From positions 62,001-126,000 of the forward strand of contig NZ_JANQAH010000005.1 in the NCBI RefSeq assembly GCF_024707125.1: a stretch of 64,000 bases of DNA. The letters run 5' to 3'. Of the stretch, positions 9,908 through 20,415 are shown one piece after another. Numbering within the stretch: position 1 is the first letter of the stretch; every line of letters begins with the position of its first letter. The translations under genes were made by a program, and so were the position numbers. The notes beneath the pieces are model-generated. The model ran no database searches, was not told the DNA's origin, and was given only the letters and a program-made list of their open reading frames with translations. The DNA is from Devosia sp. GTDB lineage: Bacteria > Pseudomonadota > Alphaproteobacteria > Rhizobiales > Devosiaceae.

Positions 9908-10384
9908 AGCGCCTGCTAACTCTGCTCGCGCTGGTTCTTTGCCTCGTCATGCCCGTTCTCGCCGTGTCGCCCGACGAGATGCTGGATGATCCGGCGCTGG
10001 AGCAACGCGCCCGAGATATTTCGGCCGGCCTGCGTTGTCTCGTCTGCCAGAACCAGTCCATCGACGACAGCGACGCCGATCTCGCGCGCGACCTTCGTGT
10101 TCTGGTGCGTGAGCGGCTGGTAGCAGGCGACAGCAATGCCGAAGTGGAACAGTATCTCGTCGATCGCTACGGCGAATATGTGCTGCTCAATCCCCGGCTC
10201 AACAACCACACGCTGATCCTCTGGATCGCTGCACCTGCCTTGTTGGCGCTTGGACTGTTCGGCCTCTTTTTGGGCCATGCGGCGAGCGTCATCCACGTCC
10301 AAAGCTGAACCTCTTTCCGACGACGAAAAGCGCGTTCTCGCCGAACTTTCCGACGCTGAGGAAAGTGACACGACAAAGGGTTGA
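9904..10384 (+). CDS. ccmH: Cytochrome c maturation protein CcmH (CycL), C-terminus frameshifted
   Basis: Begins with a signal sequence and has the thiol-redox motif [11 protein letters not shown] (Cys about 41 and 44) that reduces apocytochrome cysteines, plus a C-terminal membrane segment ([19 protein letters not shown]). As given, the frame stops at 10306-10308 after an untypical tail. Removing one base from the TTTTTGGG run at 10267-10274 gives [24 protein letters not shown] and a stop at 10382-10384. That restores a 159-residue protein with the charged cytoplasmic tail typical of CcmH, so the extended version is probably the real gene. Confidence 0.85.
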
Positions 10385-10426
10385 GGGCGGCTTGCTGGCG
10401 CCTTGGCGGCGGGATATGCCTCTTTC

Positions 10427-13307
10427 ATGAGCATCCATCTCTCGCCCTTGCCCGCCATTCCGCATCCCGCTTTTGACGCTCTGCTGGCTGAATTACCGGC
10501 CACGGCCGTTTCCGCCTTCAAGGCGGCGACACCCACCCTCAGCACCTTGCTGCAATCGGCGCCCTATCTGCTCGAACTGGCTCGGACCCATCCGGACTGG
10601 CTGGCGGATGCGCTCGAGCGCGGGCCGGATACAGTCTTTTCCGAGCTTTTGGTGTCGGTGGCCGAAGCGGGTATCACCGCGGATGAGGCCGGCCTTGGCC
10701 GGGCGCTACGCATCGCCAAGGGGCGCACGGCGCTTCTGGCGGCTGTGGCCGAAACCGGTGGCGTCTGGACGACGGCGCGAGCGACCGAAGCACTGTCCGA
10801 CCTTGCCGATGCTGCCCTTGAGGCCGCGCTCGATTTCCTGATGGTTCAGGCCTTCGACAAGGGTCAATTGCTGCTTCTGCGCGAAGAAGCGCGCGCCAAA
10901 AACTCCGGCCTCGCGCTCTTCGCTCTCGGAAAGCATGGCGGGCGCGAACTCAATTATTCGTCGGACATCGACATCGTCGCCTTTTTCGATCCGCAAAAGC
11001 CGGTGCTGGTCGACCCGAGCGAAGGCACGAAGATCTATTCGCGCATGGTGCAGAAGCTGGTGGGGCTGATGGAGGACCATCAGGCTTATGGCTATGTCTT
11101 CCGTACCGACCTGCGACTGCGCCCTGATCCCGGTTCAACACCCGTAGCGCTCTCGGTCGATGCGGCGCTGGCCTATTACGAAGTGCGCGGCCAGAACTGG
11201 GAGCGCGCCGCCTGGATCAAGGCGCGGCCCTGTGCCGGCGACAAGCAGGTGGGCGAGGCGTTCGTGAAGGAACTCGCGCCCTATGTCTGGCGCAAGCATC
11301 TCGATTTCGCGACCATCGCCGATATCCAGGCGATGAAGCGCCAGATCAATGTGTCCAAGAATGTCGGCGATATCCGCGTCGAGGGCCACAATGTCAAACT
11401 CGGCCGCGGTGGCATCCGCGAGATCGAGTTTTTTGCCCAGACCCAACAGCTAATCGCGGGTGGCCGCGACAAGGCCCTGCGCGTGCGCCCGACCTCGCAG
11501 GCACTGGCGGCCCTGGCAGCGGCCAACTGGATCAGTCCGACCACGGCGAGCGAGTTGACCGAAACCTATTGGTACCTCCGTGCCGTCGAAAACCGCCTGC
11601 AGATGCTCCGCGACGAGCAGACCCACATCATGCCCGGAACGCCCGAGGCCGTGGCGGTCATCGGCCGGCTGATGAACCAGCCCGACCTGCAAACGTTCGA
11701 GACCGACTATCGTGCCGCCCTCGAGCGCGTCGCGCGCTACTACGCCGAGCTTTTCACCGAAGGAGAGTCCCTGGGCACGGTGGAAGGCAATCTCGTCTTC
11801 ACCGGCAGCGATGACGATCCAAATACGCTCGAAACCCTGACCAATATGGGTTTTGCCGATGCCCACAAGGCCATCGAGACAGTGCGAAAATGGCACTATG
11901 GCAGCTATGCCGCCACGCGCAGCGCCGCCGCACGAGCGCATCTGACGGAACTGCTGCCCTCCCTGCTGACAACCCTCGCCAATGCCGGCAGCGCCGACCT
12001 TGGCCTCGCGCGCATGGACGATTTCCTTTCCCGCCTTCCGGGCGGCGTGCAGCTCTTTGCGCTGCTGCGCAACCATGCTCAATTGCTCTCGCTGCTCGTG
12101 CAATTCATGGCCTCGGCGCCGCGCATGGCCGAGGCGGTCATTCATCGCGCTCATGTCGTAGATGGCCTGATTGATCCTGCTTTTGCCAATGACGTCACCC
12201 ATCGCGACGTGCTGGTCGCCAAGGTGGATTCCTTCCTTGCCGACGCACGCACCTATGAGGAGCTGATCGACCGCGCCCGCATCATCGGGCAGGAGCAAAA
12301 AATTCCTCGTCGCGGCCGGCCTGCTTTCGGGCACCGTCAGCGCCGCAGTGGCCGGGGAACAGTTCACGGCTCTCGCCGAAACCCTGCTCAATCGCCTCTT
12401 TGCCAGCGTGCAGGAAGAATTTGCCCGCCGCCATGGCCTGATCGAGGGCGCTTCCACGGCGCTTCTCGCCTTCGGCAAGATGGCGAGCCGGGAGATGACC
12501 TTCACCTCCGACCTCGATTTCATCCTGCTCTATGACGCGCCGGACGCGGAATCCGATGGCGAACGGCCACTGGCCCCATCGCATTACTTTGCGCGCCTGA
12601 CCCAGCGCCTCGTTGCTGCGCTCGCGGCGCCGACCAGCGAGGGCGTGCTCTACGAAACAGACATGCGGCTGCGGCCCTCCGGCAATGCCGGGCCGCTGGC
12701 GACGAGCCTTGCCTCGTTCCGCTCCTACCAGCGTGGGGAGGCATGGACCTGGGAGCACCTGGCGCTTAGCCGCGCCCGCGTCGTCGCCGGCACGGGTGAT
12801 CTTCCCACCGTGGTCGAGCGTGAAATGGCCGAGGTCATGGCGCTACCCCGCGACAAGGACAAGATCATCGACGACGTCGTGAGCATGCGCGCGCTGATGG
12901 CCAAGGAGCGCAAGCCGCGTCACGCCTTTGACCTGAAACTCGCCGACGGCGGCCTCGTCGATCTCGAATTTATCGCCCAATCGGCTCAGCTCGTTGCCGG
13001 TGCGCAGATCGACCTGCCACAGGCGCCACCGGCCGAGGTTCTGACGCGTCTCGGCGAAATTGGACTCGTGCCCAAGGGCCAGCGCCTTGCAGAAATCCAC
13101 ACGGTCTATGCGACTGTGTTACAGATCATGAGTTCGGCCCTGGTCAGTCCGTTCAAGGACGAAGCCTGGTCACCGGCATTCCAGGACCTGCTGGCCCAGC
13201 TTTGCCACTATCCCGATTTCGGGCGTTTGGCGCTTGATGTGTCGGAGATGCAGGGCGAAGTGGCTGCCGCCGCCGCAGCCTGGTACGAGGCGGCGCGAAG
13301 GCTCTAG
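10427..13307 (+). CDS. glnE: Bifunctional glutamine synthetase adenylyltransferase/deadenylase, frameshifted
   Basis: Two nucleotidyltransferase halves. The N-terminal AT/AR half has FALGKHGGRELNYSSDIDIVAF, a GX11DXD pattern; the C-terminal half has LLAFGKMASREMTFTSDLDFILLYD. GlnE adenylylates or deadenylylates glutamine synthetase in response to PII. The frame breaks at the A6 run 12297-12302: deleting one A joins IIGQEQK to FLVAAGLLSGTVSAAVAGEQF and gives about 959 residues, the normal GlnE length. The ATG at 10427 is chosen over TTG 10403. Its TAG stop overlaps the stop of the convergent small gene (CTAG). Confidence 0.9.
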
Positions 13308-13477
13308 TGCCGCCGTTCCGGCTGTGGAATGCCGCGCTTGGCGAGCTCGGCCTTGATGCTTTCGGGCATGTCCCGGCAGCCGCAAAGCTCGGCGTGCTCG
13401 ATGTGCCACGCAACGCGTTCGTCCAGCTTGGCTTTCGGGCCCAGACGATGCGCTTCGTGCCACTCGCGGTTGATCAT
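13304..13477 (-). CDS. Small conserved-looking protein, 57 residues
   Basis: A short frame starting MINREWHEAHRLG and ending GIPQPERRH, three bases downstream of the sensor-kinase stop on the same strand, so it is likely the distal gene of that unit. It is hydrophilic, with a striking core WHIEHAELCGCRDMP: His residues followed by CXC, suggesting metal binding or a redox pair. As I recall, similar small WHxxHA...C.CR-P proteins occur in Rhizobiales, but I cannot confirm this by search. It is stop-to-stop with glnE (shared CTAG). Function unknown. Confidence 0.65.
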   Translation of the reverse strand: MINREWHEAHRLGPKAKLDERVAWHIEHAELCGCRDMPESIKAELAKRGIPQPERRH

Positions 13478-13480
13478 GAT

Positions 13481-15138
13481 CTAGGCCGCCACGGTCACTT
13501 TGCTGTGCCGCACATCAAGCGGCAGCGAAATGGCGACCGTCGTGCCTATGGATGGCGCGGAGTCGATAACCATCCGGCCCCCGCTTAGCTCCGCAATGGC
13601 GCGCGAAATGGAAATGCCGAGGCCCGGACCGACACCTTCGCGGGTGAAAGTGGCGTCACCCAAGGCAAAGGGTTGGCTGAGGCTCGAAAGCCGTTCCTCG
13701 CTCATGCCAATGCCGGTATCGGTGACCTCGATAACGACGCCATCGTCTGCGGCAAAGGTCGCGAGGGTCAGTTTGCCACCTGCCGGAGTAAAGCGAATGG
13801 CATTCTCGACGATATTGCCGACCATGCGCACAAAGGCCAGCCGATCGCCGCAGAGCATCGCGCCCGTTTCGGAATTGACCGAAAGAGCAAGACCAGCCCG
13901 CGCGATCTGACCGCGGAAGCGGCGGCAGGTCGCAGTGATGACTTCGTCGAGCGGGACGGCGTCGGCGCGCAGCACCTTTTGTCCATTTTCGAGTTCGGCG
14001 AGATCGAGAATGGCGGCGAAGGAATTGAGCAGGTGCTCGCCCGAAGTTTTGATCGACTGCACATATTCTGCGTAACGCGGGTCGCCCATCTTGCCATAGG
14101 TCTCGCATTCCATCAGCTCGGCAAAGCCGATGATATGGTTGAGCGGGGTGCGAATGTCGTGGCTGAGATGGGCGAGGAAATTGGTCTTGGCGCGGCTGGC
14201 AGCCTCGGCCTTGATCTTTTTCTTCGTGGTAGCGGCGCGCCAAGAGGCGCTGCTCTTCGCGAATGGTCGAGAGCAAAACGTCGGTGCGTCGGCGTTCGGT
14301 CTCGTCCGAAAGGATGGTCATGAAGCCGCCATCGGGCAGGGGGCGTTCGTCGATCAGGAGACAGGAGCCGTCTTGTTGGTGCAGCTCCAGCAGGCGGTTG
14401 CCGCTCTCTTCGCGCAGCAGTTTCATATAGCCGCCGGACAGCAGGCGCCCCAATGCTTCGGGATAGGTGATGGCATCGCTATCAAGCTGCAGGCGCTCGC
14501 GATAATCGCCATTGCAGACGATCATGCGACCGTCGGTGGTCCAGCAGGCGATGCCCATGGGGATCGCCGAGGTGAGGGAGCGGTAGGTATGGCGCTCCAT
14601 CGGGTCGGGCATGGCCTCGTCGCGACGACGGCGCACCGTCAAGGCGGTTACAAGGCCGGCAAGTGCCAGGGCCGCTGCGCCGCGGCCGGCAAGGACGCCA
14701 ACTGCGCCCGATTGCTCCGCCTGCACGCTGAGCAGGCCATGCGACCCGGCCGGCACGGCGTGAGAGAAGAAATCGCCGAAATCGGCTTCTGCCTCGACAA
14801 AGCGCGCGCGGGTAATGCCCGGAAAATCGCTCGGTGTGCTCGCAAGGGTCGTTTCGGCGACGGTCGTGGGCTCATTGGCAACGCGGGCGGCGACGGCAAC
14901 CCCGATGAGCGAGAGTTCGCGCTTGACCTCGCCCAGCGTTGTGACGACGTCGTAGACGATGAAAAAGGGTTGCGGCGGCAAAGGCGGTGGCGGCGACGGC
15001 CAGCGTCATCGGCGTCAGGACACGGTGTCTGAACCCGCGGGGTGCAGCCGTGCCCTGGCGGCGGAGGCGCCGAAAATTATGCCCATTGCCCATGCCGAAT
15101 CCATCAGCATCGGCGCCGGATACCTCCGACGACCGCAT
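13481..15138 (-). CDS. PAS-containing sensor histidine kinase, two frameshifts
   Basis: The best start is the ATG at 15136-15138 (MRSSEVSGADADGFG), with GGAG 6 bases upstream; ATG 15150 is an alternative. Order: a membrane segment, a periplasmic sensor region, a second membrane segment (AALALAGLVTALTV), a PAS-like domain (MGIACWTTDGRMIVCNGDYRE), a His-kinase dimerisation domain (LSHDIRTPLNHIIGF) and an ATPase domain (NIVENAIRFTP, DTGIGM, GPGLGISI). The frame breaks twice: an extra A in the run 14962-14966 and an extra T in the run 14217-14221 (+ strand). Removing both gives about 551 residues. No response regulator is adjacent. The small CXC protein follows directly. Confidence 0.8.
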
Positions 15139-15349
15139 GAAATTCTCCATAAATTTAAAGGGTTAGCCCCGAAGCGATTTGCTCGTTAACAAGTAATGAA
15201 TCACCCGTAGGGGGCTTGTCCATAGGGGTGTTTGCGTCCCGGCGGGCGCGGCGCCAAAACGTGAGTCTCTTGAATCACTTAGGCGAAAAGAAAAATCCTT
15301 CCACAGCCCTTTGAGAATAACGCTGCGGTGAGGTCGGATACCAGAAACA

Positions 15350-15391
15350 GCGATGCCTCCCCCTTTTGAGGTGGGGAGGCATCGCATTTTT
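15350..15391 (+). terminator. Strong hairpin downstream of pepN
   Basis: The arms GCGATGCCTCCCC and GGGGAGGCATCGC (15350-15385) form a 13-bp stem with a 10-base loop. ATTTTT follows on the plus strand. It lies just past the pepN stop, so it probably ends pepN transcription on the minus strand, although the U-tract is better placed for plus-strand transcripts; it may act in both directions. Confidence 0.6.
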
Positions 15392-15407
15392 GCTCGATAT
15401 CAGGCGT

Positions 15408-18044
15408 TTAGCCCGCGAGGATTCGGTCGACAATGTCGCCGGTATTGCGGCTCAGCGTGTGATGGTTCTTAAGCGCTTCGAGAGCGGCGCGGCCGGCCTC
15501 TCGACGGCCACTTTCCAGCAGCGGCAGGATGCGGAAGCCCGTGAGGATGCGCGCGGCCACCTGCGGGTTGACCTTGTCGATCTCTGCCGCAGCTTCCGTG
15601 ATGAAGCGGAAACCCAGGCCATCGGCCCGCGCGAACTGCGCCGGATTGCTCATCACGAAGCTGCCGAGCAGGGCGCGCAGGCGGTTCGGATTGGTGCGCG
15701 GGAAATCCGGAGCCGCCAGAATGGCCCGCAGGCGCTCGATCGCCGCATCGTCCGGAGCCTGCGAGGAGGCAACCAGCCACTTGTCGAACACCAGCGGATC
15801 GCCGGAGAAACGCGTACGGAAATCGCCGAGAAGGGCGGGAGCAGCGCTGGTCCAGTTGTGGGCCGAAATGGCGAGGGCCGCATAGCGGTCGGTCATGTTG
15901 CTGGCCGCATGGTACTGCGCTTCAGCGAGGGCCGCGCCGCGGTCCGACCCGGCCGTCAGCAGCGACAGGAGACCATTGCGCAGCGAGCGGCGGCCTGCCT
16001 GGGCAGCATCGGGGCTATAGGGCTCAATGACCTGCAATTCGGCATGAAGCGCTTCGAGACGCTCGGCCACTGGCCCGACGATAGCGCGGATCAACGCCCG
16101 GCGCGCTTCTGCAACCGCGCTCGGATCGACATCCCTGCCGATCTGGCGGGCAATGACCGTTTCGTCGGGCATGGCGATAACCTGCGCCTTGAACGCATGG
16201 TCGAGAGAGGGATCGCTGAGCGCGTCGACAATGGCCTGGCGCAGCGCGTCGACATCGCTCGACGCCGGCGCCTTGCCGGTAGCGGCGGCGGCCAGCAATT
16301 GCGTCGCGACTGTCTGCAGTGCATCCCAGCGATTGAATGGATCGCTATCGTGCCGCGCGAGGAACAGCAGGTCCTGCTGGGTCAGATTGGTCGAGAGTTT
16401 TACGGGAGCCGAGAAGCCGCGCAGCAGCGACGGCACCGGGCGATTGGCAACCCCGGTAAAGGTCAGCGTGACGCTATCGCCATCAAGAACGATGAGGTCG
16501 TTCTTGACCGTGCCGCCGGCAATGCCGGTCCAGCCCATCGGGCTGCCATTGGGGCCGATCAGGCCGAACTTCACCGGAATGACGAAAGGCGGCTTGTCCG
16601 GCTGGTTCGGCGTCGGCGCCGTCTTTTGCGACAGGGTCAGCGTATAGGTCTGGCTTGCCGCATCATAGCTGTCGCTGGCCGTTACGGCCGGCGTGCCGGC
16701 ATTGAGATACCAGCGGGAGAACTGGTTGAGATCAGTGCCGGTAGCGTCTTCGAAGACCTTCAGGAAAGCCTCGATGGTCGTCGCCTCGCCATCATGGCGC
16801 TCGAAATAAAGGTCCATCCCCTTGCGAAAGCCGGCTTCGCCCAGGAGCGTTGCCAGCATGCGGACGACTTCCGAGCCCTTCTGGTAGACCGTCGTCGTGT
16901 AAAAATTGTTGATCTCGCGATAGCGATCCGGCCGCGGCGGATGGGCGAGCGGGCCGCCATCCTCGGGGAACTGTGTGATGCGCAGGTTTTCCACGTCATG
17001 GATGCGCTGCACCGGGCGGCTGCGCTCGTCCGAGGAAAATTCCTGGTCTCGATAGACGGTCAGGCCTTCCTTGAGGCAGAGCTGGAACCAGTCGCGACAG
17101 GTGATGCGATTGCCGGTCCAATTGTGAAAGTATTCGTGCGCGATGACGCGTTCGATATTGGCATAATTGGCATCGCTCGCCGTCTCGGGCAGCGCGAAGA
17201 CCAGCTTGTCGTTAAAGATGTTGAGGCCCTTGTTCTCCATCGCGCCGAAGTTGAAATCGCTAACGGCAACGATGTTGAACACATCGAGATCATATTCGAG
17301 GCCGAAGCGTTTTTCGTCCCAGGCCATGGAGCGCTTGAGGCTGTCCATGGCGTAGAAGCATTCGGCCTCCTTGCCATGGGTGCAATAGATGGCGAGGTCG
17401 ACCTTGCGGCCACTGCCCGTTGTAAAGGTGTCGGTGATCGAGCCGAGGTCACCGGCCACGAGCGCAAAGAGGTAGGCGGGCTTCGGGAATGGATCTTCCC
17501 AAAGCGCAAAATGCGTGCCGTCACCCGCGTCGCCCTTGTCGATCAGATTGCCGTTGGAGAGCAGGACCGGCGCGATGTCGCGCGGCGCCGTGATCCGCAC
17601 CTTGAAGGGCGCCAGAATATCCGGGCGGTCGAGATAATAGGTGATGCGTCTGAATCCCTCGGGCTCGCACTGCGTGCACCAGGTGCCGCTCGAGCGATAA
17701 AGCCCCATCAGCTTGGTATTGGTCTCGGGCGTGAGATTGACTTCGGTTTCGAGCACGAAGCGACGGAAGGGCGGTTCCACGACGGTTAGCCCATTGTCAT
17801 CGGTCGCATAGCCCGACAGCATCAGCGGCAGACCATCGATGGCGATTGATTGCAACGTCAAACCGTCGCCGTCGAGCACGAGCGATGTGCCGGGCGCCGT
17901 TTCCGGCCGCGGCTCGATCGTCATCTGCGTCCGGACCCGCGTTCCCGCCTCGGTGATCTTGAAATCCATGTCCACGGCAACGATCCGATACGGCGTCGGT
18001 GCGTAGTCCTTGAGGAAGATCGTGTGCTCGGTTTCGGTGCGCAT
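15408..18044 (-). CDS. pepN: Aminopeptidase N (M1 family)
   Basis: 878 residues from the ATG at 18042-18044 (MRTETEHTIFLKDYAPTPY), the usual PepN N-terminus; an upstream in-frame ATG at 18098 would add an atypical extension. It carries the substrate-binding GAMEN motif (FGAMENKGLNIFND, about 260) and the zinc site HEYFHNWTGNR with the third ligand Glu in LKEGLTVYRDQEF about 20 residues later. The long C-terminal ERAP1-like helical region is present. It is a cytosolic zinc exopeptidase removing N-terminal residues in peptide turnover. Monocistronic, ended by the hairpin at 15350-15385. Confidence 0.95.
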   Translation of the reverse strand: MRTETEHTIFLKDYAPTPYRIVAVDMDFKITEAGTRVRTQMTIEPRPETAPGTSLVLDGDGLTLQSIAIDGLPLMLSGYATDDNGLTVVEPPFRRFVLETEVNLTPETNTKLMGLYRSSGTWCTQCEPEGFRRITYYLDRPDILAPFKVRITAPRDIAPVLLSNGNLIDKGDAGDGTHFALWEDPFPKPAYLFALVAGDLGSITDTFTTGSGRKVDLAIYCTHGKEAECFYAMDSLKRSMAWDEKRFGLEYDLDVFNIVAVSDFNFGAMENKGLNIFNDKLVFALPETASDANYANIERVIAHEYFHNWTGNRITCRDWFQLCLKEGLTVYRDQEFSSDERSRPVQRIHDVENLRITQFPEDGGPLAHPPRPDRYREINNFYTTTVYQKGSEVVRMLATLLGEAGFRKGMDLYFERHDGEATTIEAFLKVFEDATGTDLNQFSRWYLNAGTPAVTASDSYDAASQTYTLTLSQKTAPTPNQPDKPPFVIPVKFGLIGPNGSPMGWTGIAGGTVKNDLIVLDGDSVTLTFTGVANRPVPSLLRGFSAPVKLSTNLTQQDLLFLARHDSDPFNRWDALQTVATQLLAAAATGKAPASSDVDALRQAIVDALSDPSLDHAFKAQVIAMPDETVIARQIGRDVDPSAVAEARRALIRAIVGPVAERLEALHAELQVIEPYSPDAAQAGRRSLRNGLLSLLTAGSDRGAALAEAQYHAASNMTDRYAALAISAHNWTSAAPALLGDFRTRFSGDPLVFDKWLVASSQAPDDAAIERLRAILAAPDFPRTNPNRLRALLGSFVMSNPAQFARADGLGFRFITEAAAEIDKVNPQVAARILTGFRILPLLESGRREAGRAALEALKNHHTLSRNTGDIVDRILAG

Positions 18045-18346
18045 GAAATGGTCCAGTGCAACGTTATTTTCTGACGCTCGAATGTGGCCAAGTGGCAACA
18101 GCCGACTCTAGCCTTTTGTGTATGCTACGCCGCTCTTGGCTGCATAGCCCAATTCTTTGATGCTTCCGGGCATTAGGGAGGAGGCCTGGGCTAAACGCCA
18201 CGCGGCTCCTCTGCGTTCAACGGAACGTATCGAGCGCGGTCTTTGAAATTTCCCTGGATGGATCGCCCATCGCCAGAACCTGCTGACGGCCAATGTCATA
18301 GCCGTCACTTAGCGTTCGGCCATGGTGTCCCTTCCGGACGATATAC
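18045..18346. other. Intergenic region between divergent pepN and ABC exporter
   Basis: About 300 bases that must hold both divergent promoters. I find no convincing reading frame, RNA gene or repeat here. A weak ribosome-binding region precedes the ATG at 18347. Nothing else supportable. Confidence 0.4.
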
Positions 18347-20209
18347 ATGGTGACGCAAGTGCTGAAATGGTTCGAAAAACAGCTGGACGCTTATCCCCTG
18401 GGAGAGCCGACCGAGCCACCGAAGGGTCTTCTGGCTTTCTGCCTGCACTATAGCCACGGCGCCAAGAAGTGGCTGGCCGTCATGGCTTTTGCTGCGGCCG
18501 CGGTCGCCATGGGCGAAATCCTCGTCTTCAGCTTCATCGGCGATGTGGTGAATTGGTTGGCGGCGGCCGATCCCAAGACCTTCCTGCAGACGGACGGCTG
18601 GAAGCTGGCGCTGATGGGCGCGATGATCGTCTTCATCGTTCCCGGCTTCGCGCTGCTCTCGACCCTGACCATGCATCAGACGCTGCTTGGGAATTTCCCG
18701 CAGCGTATCCGCTGGATGGCGCATCGCTACCTGATCCGCCAGTCGATGAGCTACTTCCAGGACGAGTTTGCCGGCCGCATCGGCGCCAAGCTGATGCAGA
18801 CCTCGCTCGCCGTGCGCGAAGTGGTCATGAAGCTGCTCGACATGCTGGTCTATGTCGTCGTCTATTTCACCGGCGCAGTCATCCTGGCGGCATCGGCAGA
18901 CTGGCGCCTGGCCATTCCGTTCCTCGTCTGGCTCGCCGCCTATATCGCGCTGATGGTCTATTTCATCCCGCGCATGGGCAAGATTTCGCAGGCCCAGGCC
19001 GATGCGCGATCGATGATGACCGGCCGTATCGTCGACAGCTACACCAATATCGCGACCGTAAAACTCTTTAGCCATTCCAACCGCGAAGAGTCCTATGCCC
19101 GCGAGGCCATGGATGAGTTTCTGGGCACCGTCTATCGGCAGATGCGGCTCTTCACCTGGCTCAATATGCTGGTCCTGTGGTCCAATGCGCTGCTGCTCTT
19201 TGCGGTGGGCGCCACGGGCATCTGGCTCTGGATGCAGGGCGTCATGAGCCCCGGCGCGCTCGCCGTTTCGCTTGGCCTTGTCATGCGCTTCCAGGGCATG
19301 AGCCAGTGGGTGATGTGGGAAATGTCGTCCCTGTTCGAAAACATCGGCACGGTCAAGGATGGCATCAATTCCATCTCGCTGCCGCGCGTCGTGTCGGACC
19401 AGCCCAATGCCAAGCCAATCGGCCGGGTCGAGGGCGACATCAAGTTCGACAATGTCTCATTCCACTATGGAAAATCGTCTGGTGTTATCGAGGGGCTCAA
19501 CCTCAATATCCGCCCGGGCGAGAAGGTCGGCCTTGTCGGCCGTTCCGGGGCGGGCAAGTCGACCATCGTCAACCTGCTGCTGCGCTTCTACGACCGGCAG
19601 GGCGGGCGCATTCTGGTGGATGGCAATGATATTGCGACGATCCAGCAGGATAGCCTGCGTGCCAATATTGGCGTTGTGACCCAGGATACGTCGCTGCTGC
19701 ATCGTTCGGTGCGGGACAACATCGTCTACGGCCGCCCCGACGCGACCGAAGAAGAGATGATCGAAGCGGCGAAACTTGCCGAGGCCCACGACTTCATCGC
19801 CGACCTTTCGGACTACAAGGGCCGCAGGGGTTACGACGCCCATGTGGGCGAACGCGGCGTGAAACTCTCGGGCGGCCAGCGCCAGCGCATCGCTATCGCA
19901 CGCGTGCTCTTGAAAAATGCCCCGATTCTGGTGCTCGATGAGGCAACGTCAGCCTTGGACTCCGAGGTGGAAGCCGCCATACAGAGCCAGTTCGAGCTCT
20001 TGATGCGCGGCAAAACCGTGATCGCCATTGCCCATCGCCTGTCGACCATCGCCATGATGGACCGTCTGGTGGTGCTGGATAAGGGCCAGATCGTCGAGCA
20101 GGGCACCCACGCCGAGCTCGTGGATTCGGGCGGTATCTATAGCCAGCTCTGGGCGCGCCAATCGGGCGGGTTCCTGGAGATGGATCAGGTCGAGGACGCG
20201 GCGCAGTAG
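18347..20209 (+). CDS. ABC exporter, fused membrane and ATPase domains (first of pair)
   Basis: 620 residues: six membrane helices in the first ~330 residues (ABC type-1 exporter fold), then an ATPase with Walker A GRSGAGKST (about 398), signature LSGGQRQRIAIAR, Walker B ILVLDEATSALDS and the switch His in IAHRLST. Such half-transporters dimerise to export lipids, peptides or drugs. It is followed 206 bases later by a second exporter of almost equal length and architecture, so the two may form a heterodimer, although both ATPase sites look catalytically intact in each. Substrate unknown. Confidence 0.88.
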   Translation: MVTQVLKWFEKQLDAYPLGEPTEPPKGLLAFCLHYSHGAKKWLAVMAFAAAAVAMGEILVFSFIGDVVNWLAAADPKTFLQTDGWKLALMGAMIVFIVPGFALLSTLTMHQTLLGNFPQRIRWMAHRYLIRQSMSYFQDEFAGRIGAKLMQTSLAVREVVMKLLDMLVYVVVYFTGAVILAASADWRLAIPFLVWLAAYIALMVYFIPRMGKISQAQADARSMMTGRIVDSYTNIATVKLFSHSNREESYAREAMDEFLGTVYRQMRLFTWLNMLVLWSNALLLFAVGATGIWLWMQGVMSPGALAVSLGLVMRFQGMSQWVMWEMSSLFENIGTVKDGINSISLPRVVSDQPNAKPIGRVEGDIKFDNVSFHYGKSSGVIEGLNLNIRPGEKVGLVGRSGAGKSTIVNLLLRFYDRQGGRILVDGNDIATIQQDSLRANIGVVTQDTSLLHRSVRDNIVYGRPDATEEEMIEAAKLAEAHDFIADLSDYKGRRGYDAHVGERGVKLSGGQRQRIAIARVLLKNAPILVLDEATSALDSEVEAAIQSQFELLMRGKTVIAIAHRLSTIAMMDRLVVLDKGQIVEQGTHAELVDSGGIYSQLWARQSGGFLEMDQVEDAAQ

Positions 20210-20235
20210 GCGCCGCCGTCCCAAACAGATTTCAC

Positions 20236-20258
20236 ACGCCCTCCATGGTGGAGGGCGT
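20236..20258 (+). terminator. Perfect 10-bp hairpin between the two ABC exporters
   Basis: ACGCCCTCCA-TGG-TGGAGGGCGT forms a perfect stem directly after the first exporter. No U-tract follows, so it is more likely an mRNA-stabilising or attenuating structure than a strict intrinsic terminator. Confidence 0.45.
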
Positions 20259-20277
20259 CAACCAAAGGAGATCCCAA

Positions 20278-20367
20278 ATGGGAGATTTCATCATGACGCG
20301 ACACCTGGGCAATCCGAATGCCATCGCCCCGAGCCAATGCAAACCCCTTTCCCGGCACCGAACCTGA
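20278..20367 (+). CDS. Possible 29-residue leader peptide upstream of second ABC exporter
   Basis: A short frame with a perfect AAGGAG seven bases before the ATG (20265-20270), in a region where most genes have weak Shine-Dalgarno sequences. The peptide begins MGDFIMTRHLGN, contains one Cys and ends in a basic RHRT tail. It ends 48 bases before the second exporter. The good ribosome-binding site is the only support; it may be a regulatory leader ORF or a remnant. Confidence 0.35.
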   Translation: MGDFIMTRHLGNPNAIAPSQCKPLSRHRT

Positions 20368-20415
20368 TACGAACCGAGCGTTCTGTCAGGCGCGGCTCAA
20401 TAAAATGAGCAGAAA

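Noticed and set aside
15366-17789. Long plus-strand frame across pepN
   Set aside because: Antisense shadow of pepN, which has GAMEN and HEXXH motifs; no family features in the shadow.
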